Source: Rhizobium terrae (GTDB lineage Bacteria > Pseudomonadota > Alphaproteobacteria > Rhizobiales > Rhizobiaceae). From it: DNA of 64,000 bases. Below the pieces are notes generated by a model. It worked only from the letters and a program-made list of their open reading frames with translations. It had not been told where the DNA came from and did no database searches. The stretch spans positions 33,134 to 97,133 of the forward strand of contig NZ_QJKM01000020.1 in assembly GCF_003425685.1 (NCBI RefSeq), in the 5' to 3' direction. Positions within the stretch are counted from its first letter, which is position 1; each line of letters opens with the position of its first letter. Position numbers and translations under genes: made by a program. Of the stretch, positions 53,557 to 61,559 are shown one piece after another.

Positions 53557-54340
53557 GCTGAAGCCGGTGCTGATGTTCGATTCGGGCATCGGCGGCCTGA
53601 CCGTGCTGCGCGAGGCGCGCGTGCTGATGCCGGAACGCGGCTTCGTCTACGTTGCCGACGATGCCGGTTTCCCCTATGGCGGCTGGGAAGAGCCGGCGCT
53701 GCGCAAGCGCATACTGACCCTCTTCGAAAAACTCCTGAAGGACTACAATCCGGAAATCTGCGTGATCGCCTGCAACACCGCCTTCACGCTGGCCGGCGCC
53801 GACCTTCGCGAAAAGTTTCCCGCCATGACCTTCGTCGGCACGGTGCCAGCGATCAAGCCGGCCGCTGAGCGCACCCGTTCAGGCCTCGTCTCGGTGCTGG
53901 CGACGCCCGGCACGGTCAAGCGCGCCTATACCCGCGATCTCATCCAGTCCTTCGCGACCCAATGTCATGTCCGGCTCGTCGGTTCGGAAAATCTTGCACG
54001 GATGGCGGAGGCCTATATCCGCGGCGAGACGATCGCCGACGAAGCGGTGATGGCGGAAATATCGCCCTGCTTCATCGAAAGGGACGACAAGCAGACAGAT
54101 ATCGTCGTGCTCGCCTGCACGCATTATCCCTTTATGGCCAACGTCTTCCGACGGCTGGCTCCTTGGCCGGTCGACTGGCTCGACCCGGCCGAGGCGATCG
54201 CCCGCCAGGCGCGCCGGAAAGTGCCGCTCGTGGAGGGGGCCGAACATCCGGACAATTACGACTTTGCGGTCTTTACCTCCGGCAATCCGGACTTCGCGAC
54301 GCGCCGGCTGATGCAGGGTTTCGGACTGGCCGTGGCTTAG
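53540..54340 (+). CDS. murI: glutamate racemase
   Basis: 266 residues. Catalytic cysteine 1 lies in CNTAFTLAGADL (about residue 77) and cysteine 2 in VVLACTHYPFMAN (about residue 192), with DSGIGGLTVLREA at the N-terminus. It makes D-glutamate for peptidoglycan. It overlaps trmJ by 17 bp, so the two are co-translated. A small ORF with hairpins follows. Confidence 0.95.
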   Translation: MTQRNELKPVLMFDSGIGGLTVLREARVLMPERGFVYVADDAGFPYGGWEEPALRKRILTLFEKLLKDYNPEICVIACNTAFTLAGADLREKFPAMTFVGTVPAIKPAAERTRSGLVSVLATPGTVKRAYTRDLIQSFATQCHVRLVGSENLARMAEAYIRGETIADEAVMAEISPCFIERDDKQTDIVVLACTHYPFMANVFRRLAPWPVDWLDPAEAIARQARRKVPLVEGAEHPDNYDFAVFTSGNPDFATRRLMQGFGLAVA

Positions 54341-54521
54341 AAAACGGGACGCTCAAATGGTTCGGCATTGTTTGAGCATCCTTTGCTCCAGTCCATCGTA
54401 ATTGTTGCTTTTCTGCCACATTTTTGGTGCGAATGCCTGCAATTCAAGATTGTGCGCTTGCCGACGGGCTGTTTTCGTGTACTATGAGGACTGTCCGCTA
54501 TTCAAACATAGGAGGCGTGAG

Positions 54522-54626
54522 ATGACCCCCATTCTCGTGACTATGCGCCTCTCTGGCGGAATGGTCCTTTCGGCTTCGACGCTCGATGTATCGATGCCGG
54601 GGGGTATTTGCCTTCAGGCAAATTAA
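54522..54626 (+). CDS. 34-residue small ORF (putative leader peptide or small protein)
   Basis: Starts MTPILVTMRLSGGMVLSAST and ends GGICLQAN, with AGGAGG 6 nt upstream of the ATG. The stop codon is in the loop of one hairpin and the stem of another (see next entry). No tryptophan or histidine runs that would point to classical amino-acid attenuation. Function unknown; could be a leader peptide or a small secreted/membrane peptide. Confidence 0.4.
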   Translation: MTPILVTMRLSGGMVLSASTLDVSMPGGICLQAN

Positions 54627-54633
54627 GCCTGAA
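54606..54633 (+). promoter_or_regulatory. two mutually exclusive hairpins
   Basis: ATTTGCCT-TC-AGGCAAAT (54606-54623) and TTCAGGC-AAATTAA-GCCTGAA (54613-54633) share 54613-54619. Either can form, not both. They straddle the stop codon of the small ORF, a geometry typical of attenuators. Confidence 0.5.
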
Positions 54634-54774
54634 ATTTCTGCCATTTGGCATTTTCCCATTGATCTGACGTGATCGGCTGACGAAGCGATTGTTCGCGTTT
54701 TTCGCGTTCGTCTCCGCGCGTCTTTTCACCTTCGAGAGGACCTGGCTGCGTAGCTGCGCCGGGACGGAAAACTT

Positions 54775-55020
54775 ATGCGCAAATCACAATCTTGGGTTGC
54801 GGATCCTTTGTCGGCGACGATCGCGGAACTGTGCAGGGAATATGGAGTTTGGAACACCGCTCGTGCGCTCATCGCAGCAGTCTGGCGGCGGCATCGGGAG
54901 CGGAACGACGTCTCCCACTTGTCCAACCGCATGCGCCGCGATGTCGGCTTACCAGAAATCGAGGATGCGCCCGGGGAGCGCAGGCTCTCCTACTGGGGCA
55001 TCCGGATTCATCCCCAATGA
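54775..55020 (+). CDS. DUF1127-like small protein
   Basis: 81 residues. The C-terminal half (HRERNDVSHLSNRMRRDVGLPEI) resembles a DUF1127 motif with LS.R...D.GL; the N-terminal half is longer than in the typical small members. The family's usual length is about 45-50. Start at 54775 is inferred. Confidence 0.6.
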   Translation: MRKSQSWVADPLSATIAELCREYGVWNTARALIAAVWRRHRERNDVSHLSNRMRRDVGLPEIEDAPGERRLSYWGIRIHPQ

Positions 55021-55143
55021 ACCTCGCTCCGGCGGTCCATCCGCCGGAGCGAGACGGCTGCTTGCCATGATCTGAATTGTCGGAGACGGATCCGACTTGC
55101 GATATTTCCATTGATGGACGTTGGAGAGTGAACGAGGGGTAAT

Positions 55144-55647
55144 ATGGACATCGAGATCAAAGAGGCGTCGGCCGGGGACGTCGAGCTCCTGCTGCCGCTG
55201 TTCCTTGATATGGAGCGGCACTATGACGGCGATGATGGCGTGGACGGGATGACCGCGAGGGCGCGGCTATCCGAAGCACTGGACGGGGGCGAGGGCGTGA
55301 TGCTTGTCGCACTGGACCGGCAGGCCCTCGGTTTCGCCTCGCTCTTCCAGATGTTTCCCACGACCGGTCTCACGTCGATGTGGTATCTCAAGGAGCTTTA
55401 TGTTTCCGCAGGCGCACGCGGCAGGAGGGTTGGAGAATTGCTGATGTGCGAGGCGGCAAAGGTGGTTCTGGCAAGGGGCGGTCTGAGGCTGGAGTTCACC
55501 ACGGAGCGGTCCAACCTGGGAGCGCAGAAATTCTACGGCCGACTTGGCGCGGCGGAAATGCCGAAGGTCTTTTATCGGCTCGACGAGGCCGGGTTGTCGG
55601 CGTTGAGCGAAGTTTCGCACGATGATTTATCGAGCACTCAAAAATGA
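55144..55647 (+). CDS. GNAT family N-acetyltransferase
   Basis: 167 residues. Acetyl-CoA site: LYVSAGARGRRVGELLMCEAAKVVLARGG at about 84-112, followed by LEFTTERSNLGAQKFYGRLGA. The stop overlaps the next GNAT gene by 4 bp (ATGA type), so the two are co-translated. Substrates unknown. Confidence 0.88.
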   Translation: MDIEIKEASAGDVELLLPLFLDMERHYDGDDGVDGMTARARLSEALDGGEGVMLVALDRQALGFASLFQMFPTTGLTSMWYLKELYVSAGARGRRVGELLMCEAAKVVLARGGLRLEFTTERSNLGAQKFYGRLGAAEMPKVFYRLDEAGLSALSEVSHDDLSSTQK

Positions 55648-56093
55648 TCGCCGGCCCTACCTTCCGCAAGCTCGCCTTGGCCGATATGCCGGCCGCCGCG
55701 CTGGTCCACCGGGTCTCCTTCGACGAGCGACTGCCCTGGCTCGCCGGCCTGCATACACCGGAGGAAGATCGCGGTTATTGGGGCGGCCATCTCTTCGGGA
55801 CCTGCGATATCCGGGGTGCAGAGCGGGATGGTGACCTGCTCGGGACGATCGCTTTCCGGGAGGGCTGGATCGACCAGCTCTACATCCTGCCGGAAGCGCA
55901 GGGGCAGGGGATCGGCTCGAAGCTTCTGGGGATTGCCAAGGCAGCGTATCCCGAGCTTCTTCTCTGGACCTTTCAACGCAATGCTCCGGCCCGCCGCTTT
56001 TACGAAGCGCGCGGCTTTGTGATGGTCGAGGAAACCGACGGCGCCGAAAATGAGGAAAGAGAGCCGGACGTGCTTTATCGGTGGCTCAGGTAA
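55644..56093 (+). CDS. GNAT family N-acetyltransferase
   Basis: 149 residues. Acetyl-CoA site: LYILPEAQGQGIGSKLLGIAKAAYPELLL (QGQGIG) at about 79-107, then LWTFQRNAPARRFYEARGFVMVEETDG, the common GNAT C-terminal pattern. Different subgroup from its upstream partner. Substrates unknown. Confidence 0.88.
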   Translation: MIAGPTFRKLALADMPAAALVHRVSFDERLPWLAGLHTPEEDRGYWGGHLFGTCDIRGAERDGDLLGTIAFREGWIDQLYILPEAQGQGIGSKLLGIAKAAYPELLLWTFQRNAPARRFYEARGFVMVEETDGAENEEREPDVLYRWLR

Positions 56094-56159
56094 CACTTGT
56101 ATCGCGTCGAACTGGTCGACCAGCAAAACTATCAAGACTATCACTCAAGGCGTCGTGCG

Positions 56160-56447
56160 ATGATGAGATTTCCGCCTCACCCTGGTGAACTGATCCGTGA
56201 GGATGTTTTAGCGCCGCTAGGTTTATCGGTGACGGAAGCGGCCGGACGTCTCGGCATGTCGCGGGTCGCTCTGTCGCGGGTGCTCCATGGCCGGGCTGCC
56301 GTTAGCCCCGATCTCGCGGTACGTCTGGAGCGGGCTGGTGTCAGCACCGCTCGAGCGTGGTTGTCCATGCAAGCCAATTATGATCTGGCGCAGGCACTAA
56401 GGCGCGAGCAGCCGCCGGTCCGGCCGCTCAACAGCAAGGCTGCCTGA
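56160..56447 (+). CDS. higA: HigA family addiction-module antidote
   Basis: 95 residues. PPHPGELIREDVLAPLGLSVTEAA is the HigA signature, followed by an HTH with AGRLGMSRVALSRVLHGRAAVSPDLAVRLE. Antidotes of this group neutralise HigB, an mRNA-cleaving toxin normally encoded just upstream. Here the upstream gene is a GNAT, and only 66 bp lie between, so there is no higB. The 20 codons before it in frame include VELVD..DYH, reminiscent of a HigB C-terminus; an orphan or remnant system is likely. Confidence 0.78.
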   Translation: MMRFPPHPGELIREDVLAPLGLSVTEAAGRLGMSRVALSRVLHGRAAVSPDLAVRLERAGVSTARAWLSMQANYDLAQALRREQPPVRPLNSKAA

Positions 56448-56521
56448 TCTCCAAAAAAACACCGCTTGCAAAGCGGAAAAATCGGTGGCTTGCTCGCCTC
56501 CTTCTCTGGAGGAATTTCGCA

Positions 56522-57160
56522 ATGTCGCTTGAACACTGGCTCGCCTTCGTCGCCGCGTCGTCCGTCCTGCTCGCCATTCCCGGGCCGACCATCCTGCTCG
56601 TCATTTCCTATGCGCTGAGCCACGGCCGCAAGGTGGCGACTGCCACGGTGGCTGGCGTGGCGCTCGGCGATTTTACCGCAATGACCGCCTCGATGCTCGG
56701 CCTCGGCGCCCTGCTTGCGACGTCTGCCGCTCTCTTCACGATCCTGAAATGGGCGGGCGCGGCCTACCTCATCTATCTCGGCATCAAGCTCTGGCGCGCC
56801 CCGGTTTCGGAACTCGCAGCCGAAGTGGACGAGGCCGACGTGTCGTCGGCAAGGCCCTTCCGCATCTTCCTGCATGCCTATGCGGTGACGGCGCTGAACC
56901 CGAAGAGCATCGTCTTCTTCGTGGCTTTCCTGCCGCAGTTTCTCGATCTGACCAAGCCGCTGTTCACGCAGATGATGATCTTCGAAGTCACCTTCCTGAC
57001 GCTCGCCACCCTCAACGCGGCGCTTTATGGCCTGCTGGCGTCGATGGCCCGCAACACGATCCGCAAGCCCAAGGTGCAGAAGATCGTCAACCGGACCGGC
57101 GGTTCGCTGATGATCGGCGCCGGCCTGTTGTCGCTCGGCTTCAAGCGCGCCGCTGCCTGA
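56522..57160 (+). CDS. LysE family translocator
   Basis: 212 residues, about six membrane helices: AIPGPTILLVISYALSHGRKVATATVAGVALGD is the LysE/RhtB N-terminal signature, and NPKSIVFFVAFLPQFLD the second. These proteins export amino acids or homoserine lactones. It is separated by a GFA-family gene from a second LysE copy (57565). Confidence 0.88.
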   Translation: MSLEHWLAFVAASSVLLAIPGPTILLVISYALSHGRKVATATVAGVALGDFTAMTASMLGLGALLATSAALFTILKWAGAAYLIYLGIKLWRAPVSELAAEVDEADVSSARPFRIFLHAYAVTALNPKSIVFFVAFLPQFLDLTKPLFTQMMIFEVTFLTLATLNAALYGLLASMARNTIRKPKVQKIVNRTGGSLMIGAGLLSLGFKRAAA

Positions 57161-57182
57161 AGTTTTCCGGGAGGAGGAACCC

Positions 57183-57554
57183 ATGCTGACCGGAAGATGC
57201 CATTGCGGCGAGACGACCTTCAAGGTCGATGGCGAACTGCCGCAGGCCTTGACCCGCTGCACCTGCACCCTCTGCTCCCGCCGCGGCCATCTGTTTGCCT
57301 ATTACGAGCCGGCCCAGGTGCGGGTGACGGCCGAACCTGCCAGCGACAGGGTCTATCGCTGGCAGATGAAAATGGTGGCGCATCATTTCTGCGGCACCTG
57401 CGGCTGCACGACCTATAGCGACAGCCCGGATTTCCAGATGGATGGCAGTTGGGACGGCAAGACACGGCGACTTGCCATCAATGCCCGGCTGTTCGACGAT
57501 TTCGACGCCGAGGAATGGCCGCATACCGTCATCGACGGACGTCATCTCTGGTAG
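57183..57554 (+). CDS. GFA family protein (CENP-V/GFA domain)
   Basis: 123 residues. Zinc cysteines: RCHCGETTF, TRCTCTLCSRRGH and FCGTCGC, as in glutathione-dependent formaldehyde-activating enzymes and CENP-V-like proteins. Substrate is not certain; GFA itself spontaneously promotes S-hydroxymethylglutathione formation. It lies between two LysE exporters with short spacers and likely shares their transcript. Confidence 0.85.
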   Translation: MLTGRCHCGETTFKVDGELPQALTRCTCTLCSRRGHLFAYYEPAQVRVTAEPASDRVYRWQMKMVAHHFCGTCGCTTYSDSPDFQMDGSWDGKTRRLAINARLFDDFDAEEWPHTVIDGRHLW

Positions 57555-57564
57555 GAGGAAACTG

Positions 57565-58197
57565 ATGAGCGACGTAACCCTGCTCGCCTTTGCGATTGTT
57601 GCCTTCATCGGCATCGCCACGCCCGGGCCGACCGTGCTTCTCGCACTTACCAACGGCTCGCGTTACGGCCTGAAGCGAGCGCTGCCGGGCATGGCGGGCG
57701 CGATGATTTCGGATTTCGTGCTGATCGGCGCGGTGGCGCTCGGTCTCGGCGCGCTTCTCGCGGCCTCCGAATTCTGGTTCACGGTCGTCAAATGGCTGGG
57801 CGCGGCCTATCTCGCCTTCCTCGGCATCATGCTGATCCGCTCCAAAGGCTCGCTTGACGTAACGGAAAGTGCCGTAGCGTCAGGCTCGGGGTCTGCAAGG
57901 TCGATCTTCCTGAAGAGCTTTCTGGTCGCGGTTACCAATCCCAAGGGTTACCTGTTCTTCTCGGCCTTTCTGCCGCAGTTCATCGCGCCGGAGGCGCCGC
58001 AGGTTCCGCAATACGCCATTCTCGCCATCGTTTTTGCACTGATCGACTTCATGGTGATGTTCGCCTATGCGTTGCTCGGCTCGCGGGCTGTGCATCTGTT
58101 GAAGCGGAAGGGTGCGCTCTGGCTGGATCGCGCCTGCGGCGGCGCGCTTCTGGCGCTCGCGGGTTCGCTTGCGCTCTATCGCCGGGCCGCTTCGTAG
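57565..58197 (+). CDS. LysE family translocator
   Basis: 210 residues with the signatures IATPGPTVLLALTNGSRYGLKRALPGMAGAMI and NPKGYLFFSAFLPQFI. GGAGGAAACTG precedes ATG 57565. It is a paralogue of the 56522 gene, with the GFA gene between them; substrate unknown. Confidence 0.88.
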   Translation: MSDVTLLAFAIVAFIGIATPGPTVLLALTNGSRYGLKRALPGMAGAMISDFVLIGAVALGLGALLAASEFWFTVVKWLGAAYLAFLGIMLIRSKGSLDVTESAVASGSGSARSIFLKSFLVAVTNPKGYLFFSAFLPQFIAPEAPQVPQYAILAIVFALIDFMVMFAYALLGSRAVHLLKRKGALWLDRACGGALLALAGSLALYRRAAS

Positions 58198-58208
58198 AAG
58201 GAGGCATC

Positions 58209-58616
58209 ATGTCGAAACCGGTGAAATCCGTCCGGCCTTTCCTGATGTTCCAGGGCAACAGGTGCGAGGAGGCGATCGCCTTCTATACGTCGGTGCTGCC
58301 GGAAAGCCGGATCGTCGATATCAAGCGTTACGGGTCGGGTGAGATGGGAGCCGAAGGCAGCGTGTATCGCGCCACTTTCGAGCTTGCCGGTCAGCAGGTG
58401 GACTGTATCGACAGTCCGGTCAAGCACGCCTTCGAATTCACGCCGTCCTTTTCCTTTTTCGTCGAATGCGGGACGGAGGAGGAACTGGAGCGGCTGGCCG
58501 CGGCTCTCAGCGAGGGCGGGACGTTCATGATGCCGATCGACAACTATGGCTTCAGCCGAAAATTCTGCTGGTTGGAAGACCGCTTCGGCATCTCCTGGCA
58601 GATCAATTTCGAATAG
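58209..58616 (+). CDS. VOC family protein (PhnB-like)
   Basis: 135 residues. RPFLMFQGNRCEEAIAFYTSVLPESRI is the first repeat of a vicinal oxygen chelate fold, with a C-terminal half ending NYGFSRKFCWLEDRFGISWQINF. PhnB-type members are often annotated 3-demethylubiquinone methyltransferase-like, but activity is unproven. Close behind the LysE gene (11 bp), so probably co-transcribed. Confidence 0.85.
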   Translation: MSKPVKSVRPFLMFQGNRCEEAIAFYTSVLPESRIVDIKRYGSGEMGAEGSVYRATFELAGQQVDCIDSPVKHAFEFTPSFSFFVECGTEEELERLAAALSEGGTFMMPIDNYGFSRKFCWLEDRFGISWQINFE

Positions 58617-58735
58617 CCGCAAACTCTGTGCATTTTCGCTCTTGCCCGGCGAAACGAATCCCGATCTCTGTTAAGGCTTCGGAGTCGCGGAACCGGCGAG
58701 TCTCCGCTCAGGAAACGGCGTAAGAGGAAAGTGCA

Positions 58736-60253
58736 TTGCAGGTCGGCATCGATATGGGAATTGTGTCCGGCGGTGATCCGGCCAAGCTCGATATCGAGGA
58801 GCTTCTGGCCACCCGCCTGCTTGTCCAGGGCAATTCCGGCTCCGGCAAGTCGCATCTGCTGCGCCGCCTGCTGGAGCAGTCCGCGCCCTGGGTGCAACAG
58901 GTCGTCATCGATCCGGAAGGCGATTTCGTCACGCTGGCGGACAGGTTCGGCCATGTGGTCGTGGATGGCGAGCGCACCGAGGCCGAGCTTGCGGGCATCG
59001 CCAACCGCATCCGCAAGAACCGCGTCTCCTGCGTGCTGACGCTGGAAGGACTGGATCTCGAAGAGCAGATGCGTGCCGCCGGCGCTTTCTTGAACGGGCT
59101 TTTCGATGCCGACCGCGAGTTCTGGTACCCGGTGCTTGTCGTGGTCGATGAGGCGCAGATGTTTGCCCCCTCGGTCGGCGGCGATGTTTCCGAGGACGCG
59201 CGAAAACTCTCGCTCGGCGCGATGACCAACCTCATGTGCCGCGGCCGCAAGCGCGGCCTTGCCGGCGTCATCGCCACCCAGCGCCTGGCGAAGCTTGCCA
59301 AGAACGTCGCGGCCGAAGCCTCGAATTTCCTGATGGGCCGCACCTTCCTCGATATCGACATGGCGCGCGCCGCCGATCTTCTCGGCATGGACCGGCGCCA
59401 GGCGGAAATGTTCCGCGACCTGAAGCGCGGCAATTTCGTCGCGCTTGGTCCCGCTCTGTCGCGCCGGCCGCTGCCGATCGTCATCGGTGCGGTCGAGACG
59501 TCCGCGCGCTCGTCGAGCCCGAAGCTGATGCCGCTGCCGGATGCGCCGCAGGATGTCGAGGACCTGATCTTCACGCCCGATCCGGAGGAATTCACCCGGC
59601 CGGTCGCGGTGCGCCGCGCGACGCCCGCGCCGCGTCCGACGACGGATATCCTCGCCGAACTCACCCGCTCGATGCCGGCCGCAACGCCGGCACCGCAGGA
59701 ACCGCGCACGGCCCAGCCGGAACTGACGCCGGAGGAGCGCGAGGAACGGCTTGCCGCCGTTCTCTCGGAAATCCTCGACGACCCGCAATCCGGTTACCGG
59801 ACGGATTCGGTTCTCTATCAGGATTTTCTGGTGCGCGCCCGCATGCGCCGCCTGCCGGGACCGCCGCTGTCTCTTTCGGAGTTCCGCCGCCGTGCCGCGA
59901 TCGCCCGTTCGGGCGTCGATGCGCAGACGGCGGCGAGCGATGCGTGGGCGACCGCACTGTCGCTCTCGATCAACGTTTCCGATGACCTCCAAGGGGTCTT
60001 CCTGATGATGGCGAAGGCGGCGATCGGCGGTGAACCTTGCCCATCCGACGCGCGCATCGCACGAGCCTACGGCACCCATTCGGCCCGCCGCGCCCGCCGC
60101 CTGCTGGGTTATTTCGAGGAACAGGGGCTGATCGTCGTGCATGCCGACTTTTCCGGCAAGCGCATCGTCGCTTTTCCGGACCTCCAGGCGGAAACCGCAC
60201 CCGGCAATGCCGATGCGCCGGACGAGGGCGAACCGCGCGCCGCGGCCGAATAG
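58736..60253 (+). CDS. HerA-like ATPase (DUF87)
   Basis: 505 residues from a TTG start. Walker A GNSGSGKS at residues 32-39; Walker B region VLVVVDEAQMF at about 137-147; a later IATQRLAKLAKNVAAEASNF and ARAADLLGMDRRQAEMFRDL, as in HerA/FtsK-like and bacterial DUF87 ATPases that drive DNA or conjugation-type translocation. The C-terminal third (about 330-505) is not conserved to my eye but includes a winged-helix-like segment. No partner nuclease (NurA) is visible next to it; function unknown. Confidence 0.82.
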   Translation: MQVGIDMGIVSGGDPAKLDIEELLATRLLVQGNSGSGKSHLLRRLLEQSAPWVQQVVIDPEGDFVTLADRFGHVVVDGERTEAELAGIANRIRKNRVSCVLTLEGLDLEEQMRAAGAFLNGLFDADREFWYPVLVVVDEAQMFAPSVGGDVSEDARKLSLGAMTNLMCRGRKRGLAGVIATQRLAKLAKNVAAEASNFLMGRTFLDIDMARAADLLGMDRRQAEMFRDLKRGNFVALGPALSRRPLPIVIGAVETSARSSSPKLMPLPDAPQDVEDLIFTPDPEEFTRPVAVRRATPAPRPTTDILAELTRSMPAATPAPQEPRTAQPELTPEEREERLAAVLSEILDDPQSGYRTDSVLYQDFLVRARMRRLPGPPLSLSEFRRRAAIARSGVDAQTAASDAWATALSLSINVSDDLQGVFLMMAKAAIGGEPCPSDARIARAYGTHSARRARRLLGYFEEQGLIVVHADFSGKRIVAFPDLQAETAPGNADAPDEGEPRAAAE

Positions 60254-60257
60254 ATCG

Positions 60258-60503
60258 TCACTGGATGTGGAAATGCGCCTCGACGGCCGCCGCGATGAAG
60301 GCCTGCCGTGCTTCGGTCGGTTCTGATTTCCCATTCAGCGCCGCCGCGCATACCTCTTCGGCGCGATGATGCTGGCTGCCGTGATAGGCGGGCCAGAAAC
60401 GGTCGAGCACGGTCTTTGCCTCGCGCACGGTCTTGACCGTGCGGATCACGCCGGTCTCGGGGTTTTCGATCCTGATTGGGCTTTTCCAGGCTTTCGGACG
60501 CAT
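60258..60503 (-). CDS. DUF982 domain protein
   Basis: 81 residues: KSPIRIENPETGVIRTVKTV, then REAKTVLDRFWPAYHGSQHHRAEEVCAAALNG, and TEARQAFIAAAVEAHFHI. This is DUF982 with the family's signature WP and AFIAAAVEA. GGAGG stands upstream of ATG 60503. Its upstream region contains a duplicated ribosome site (see 60501-60542). Confidence 0.82.
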   Translation of the reverse strand: MRPKAWKSPIRIENPETGVIRTVKTVREAKTVLDRFWPAYHGSQHHRAEEVCAAALNGKSEPTEARQAFIAAAVEAHFHIQ

Positions 60504-60542
60504 GACACGTTACCTCCTTCCACGGATCATGACACGTTACCT
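60501..60542 (-). promoter_or_regulatory. duplicated ribosome site with 6-codon uORF
   Basis: CATGACACGTTACCT occurs at 60501-60515 and again at 60528-60542 (27-bp spacing). On the minus strand the second copy gives its own Shine-Dalgarno-like AAGGT and ATG at 60530, starting the uORF MIRGRR that stops at 60510, overlapping the real ribosome site GGAGG. Confidence 0.5.
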
Positions 60543-60635
60543 TCTTTATGGATATGGTGTTGCGGTCGGCGGAGTCGAAAGAACCTGCAAACAGGTTTGC
60601 CGAAAGGTTAAGATGCGAAGTGGCGCCGGGCGCTG

Positions 60636-60664
60636 TTGACATTTCCATGACATCCGCCTAAAGA
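60636..60664 (+). promoter_or_regulatory. sigma-70-type promoter of rpsD
   Basis: Perfect TTGACA (60636-60641), 17-bp spacer, TAAAGA (60659-60664). Transcription would start near 60671, giving a leader of about 170 nt before rpsD. Confidence 0.65.
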
Positions 60665-60670
60665 CCCCGC

Positions 60671-60838
60671 CAACGCCGGGCCTTCAAGCCCGGTGTTTCA
60701 TTTGACATGTCCCGTGGTCGTCTCCGATCGCTTTCGTGAGAGGCCTGTCAGAGCTCTTAAATCAGGGCTCAGAGGAGGGCGTGTTTCCTTGATCCGGTCT
60801 GGTAACAGACCGATGTAACCGTTTGAGAAGGAAATGCG
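60671..60838 (+). other. structured 5' leader of rpsD
   Basis: Contains hairpins CCGGGC-CTTCAA-GCCCGG (about 60675-60694) and CGGTCTG-GTAA-CAGACCG (60795-60812), the second 26 nt before the rpsD start. It looks like a candidate site for S4 autoregulation, but this group is not documented to my knowledge. Confidence 0.45.
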
Positions 60839-61456
60839 ATGAGCAAGCGCGAATCGTCCAAGTACAAAATCGACCGCCGCATGGGCGAAAACATCTGGGG
60901 CCGTCCGAAGTCCCCGGTCAACCGCCGCGAATACGGCCCGGGCCAGCACGGTCAGCGCCGCAAGGGCAAGCTCTCCGACTTCGGTGTCCAGCTTCGCGCC
61001 AAGCAGAAGTTGAAGGGCTATTACGGCGACCTGCGCGAGAAGCAGTTCCGCGCCATCTACGACGAAGCCAACCGCCGCAAGGGCGATACCTCGGAGAACC
61101 TGATCGGCCTGCTCGAATCGCGCCTCGACGCGATCGTCTACCGCGCCAAATTCGTTCCGACGGTCTTTGCCGCCCGCCAGTTCGTCAACCATGGCCACGT
61201 TACCGTCAACGGCGTCCGCGTCAACATCGGTTCCTACCGCTGCAAAGCCGGCGACGTCATCGAAGTCCGCCAGAAGTCCAAGCAGCTCGTGACGGTTCTC
61301 GAAGCCGTTTCGCTCGCTGAGCGCGACGTTCCGGATTATATCGAAGCCGACCACAACAAGATGGTTGCGACCTTCGCCCGCGTTCCGGGCCTGACCGACG
61401 TTCCTTACGCGGTCGTCATGGAACCGCAGCTGGTCGTCGAATTCTACTCGCGTTGA
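60839..61456 (+). CDS. rpsD: 30S ribosomal protein S4
   Basis: 205 residues. N-terminal KYKIDRRMGENIWGRPKSP, then the S4 RNA-binding domain LIGLLESRLDAIVYRAKFV, FVNHGHVTVNGVRVNIGSYRCKAGDVIEV. S4 nucleates 30S assembly by binding 16S rRNA helices. AAGGA is 7 nt upstream. The gene is alone with its own promoter and terminator. Confidence 0.97.
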   Translation: MSKRESSKYKIDRRMGENIWGRPKSPVNRREYGPGQHGQRRKGKLSDFGVQLRAKQKLKGYYGDLREKQFRAIYDEANRRKGDTSENLIGLLESRLDAIVYRAKFVPTVFAARQFVNHGHVTVNGVRVNIGSYRCKAGDVIEVRQKSKQLVTVLEAVSLAERDVPDYIEADHNKMVATFARVPGLTDVPYAVVMEPQLVVEFYSR

Positions 61457-61490
61457 TGATCTGCCCTTCGGGGCGTTCTCGGGAAATAGA

Positions 61491-61520
61491 AAAAGCCGCG
61501 TCTCAGGACGCGGCTTTTTT
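61491..61520 (+). terminator. intrinsic terminator of rpsD
   Basis: GCCGCGTC (61495-61502) with GACGCGGC (61507-61514), loop TCAG, then TTTTTT. Confidence 0.9.
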
Positions 61521-61559
61521 GTGGAATTCGGCGGCAGATGCCAACAGATGGGGTGTTTG

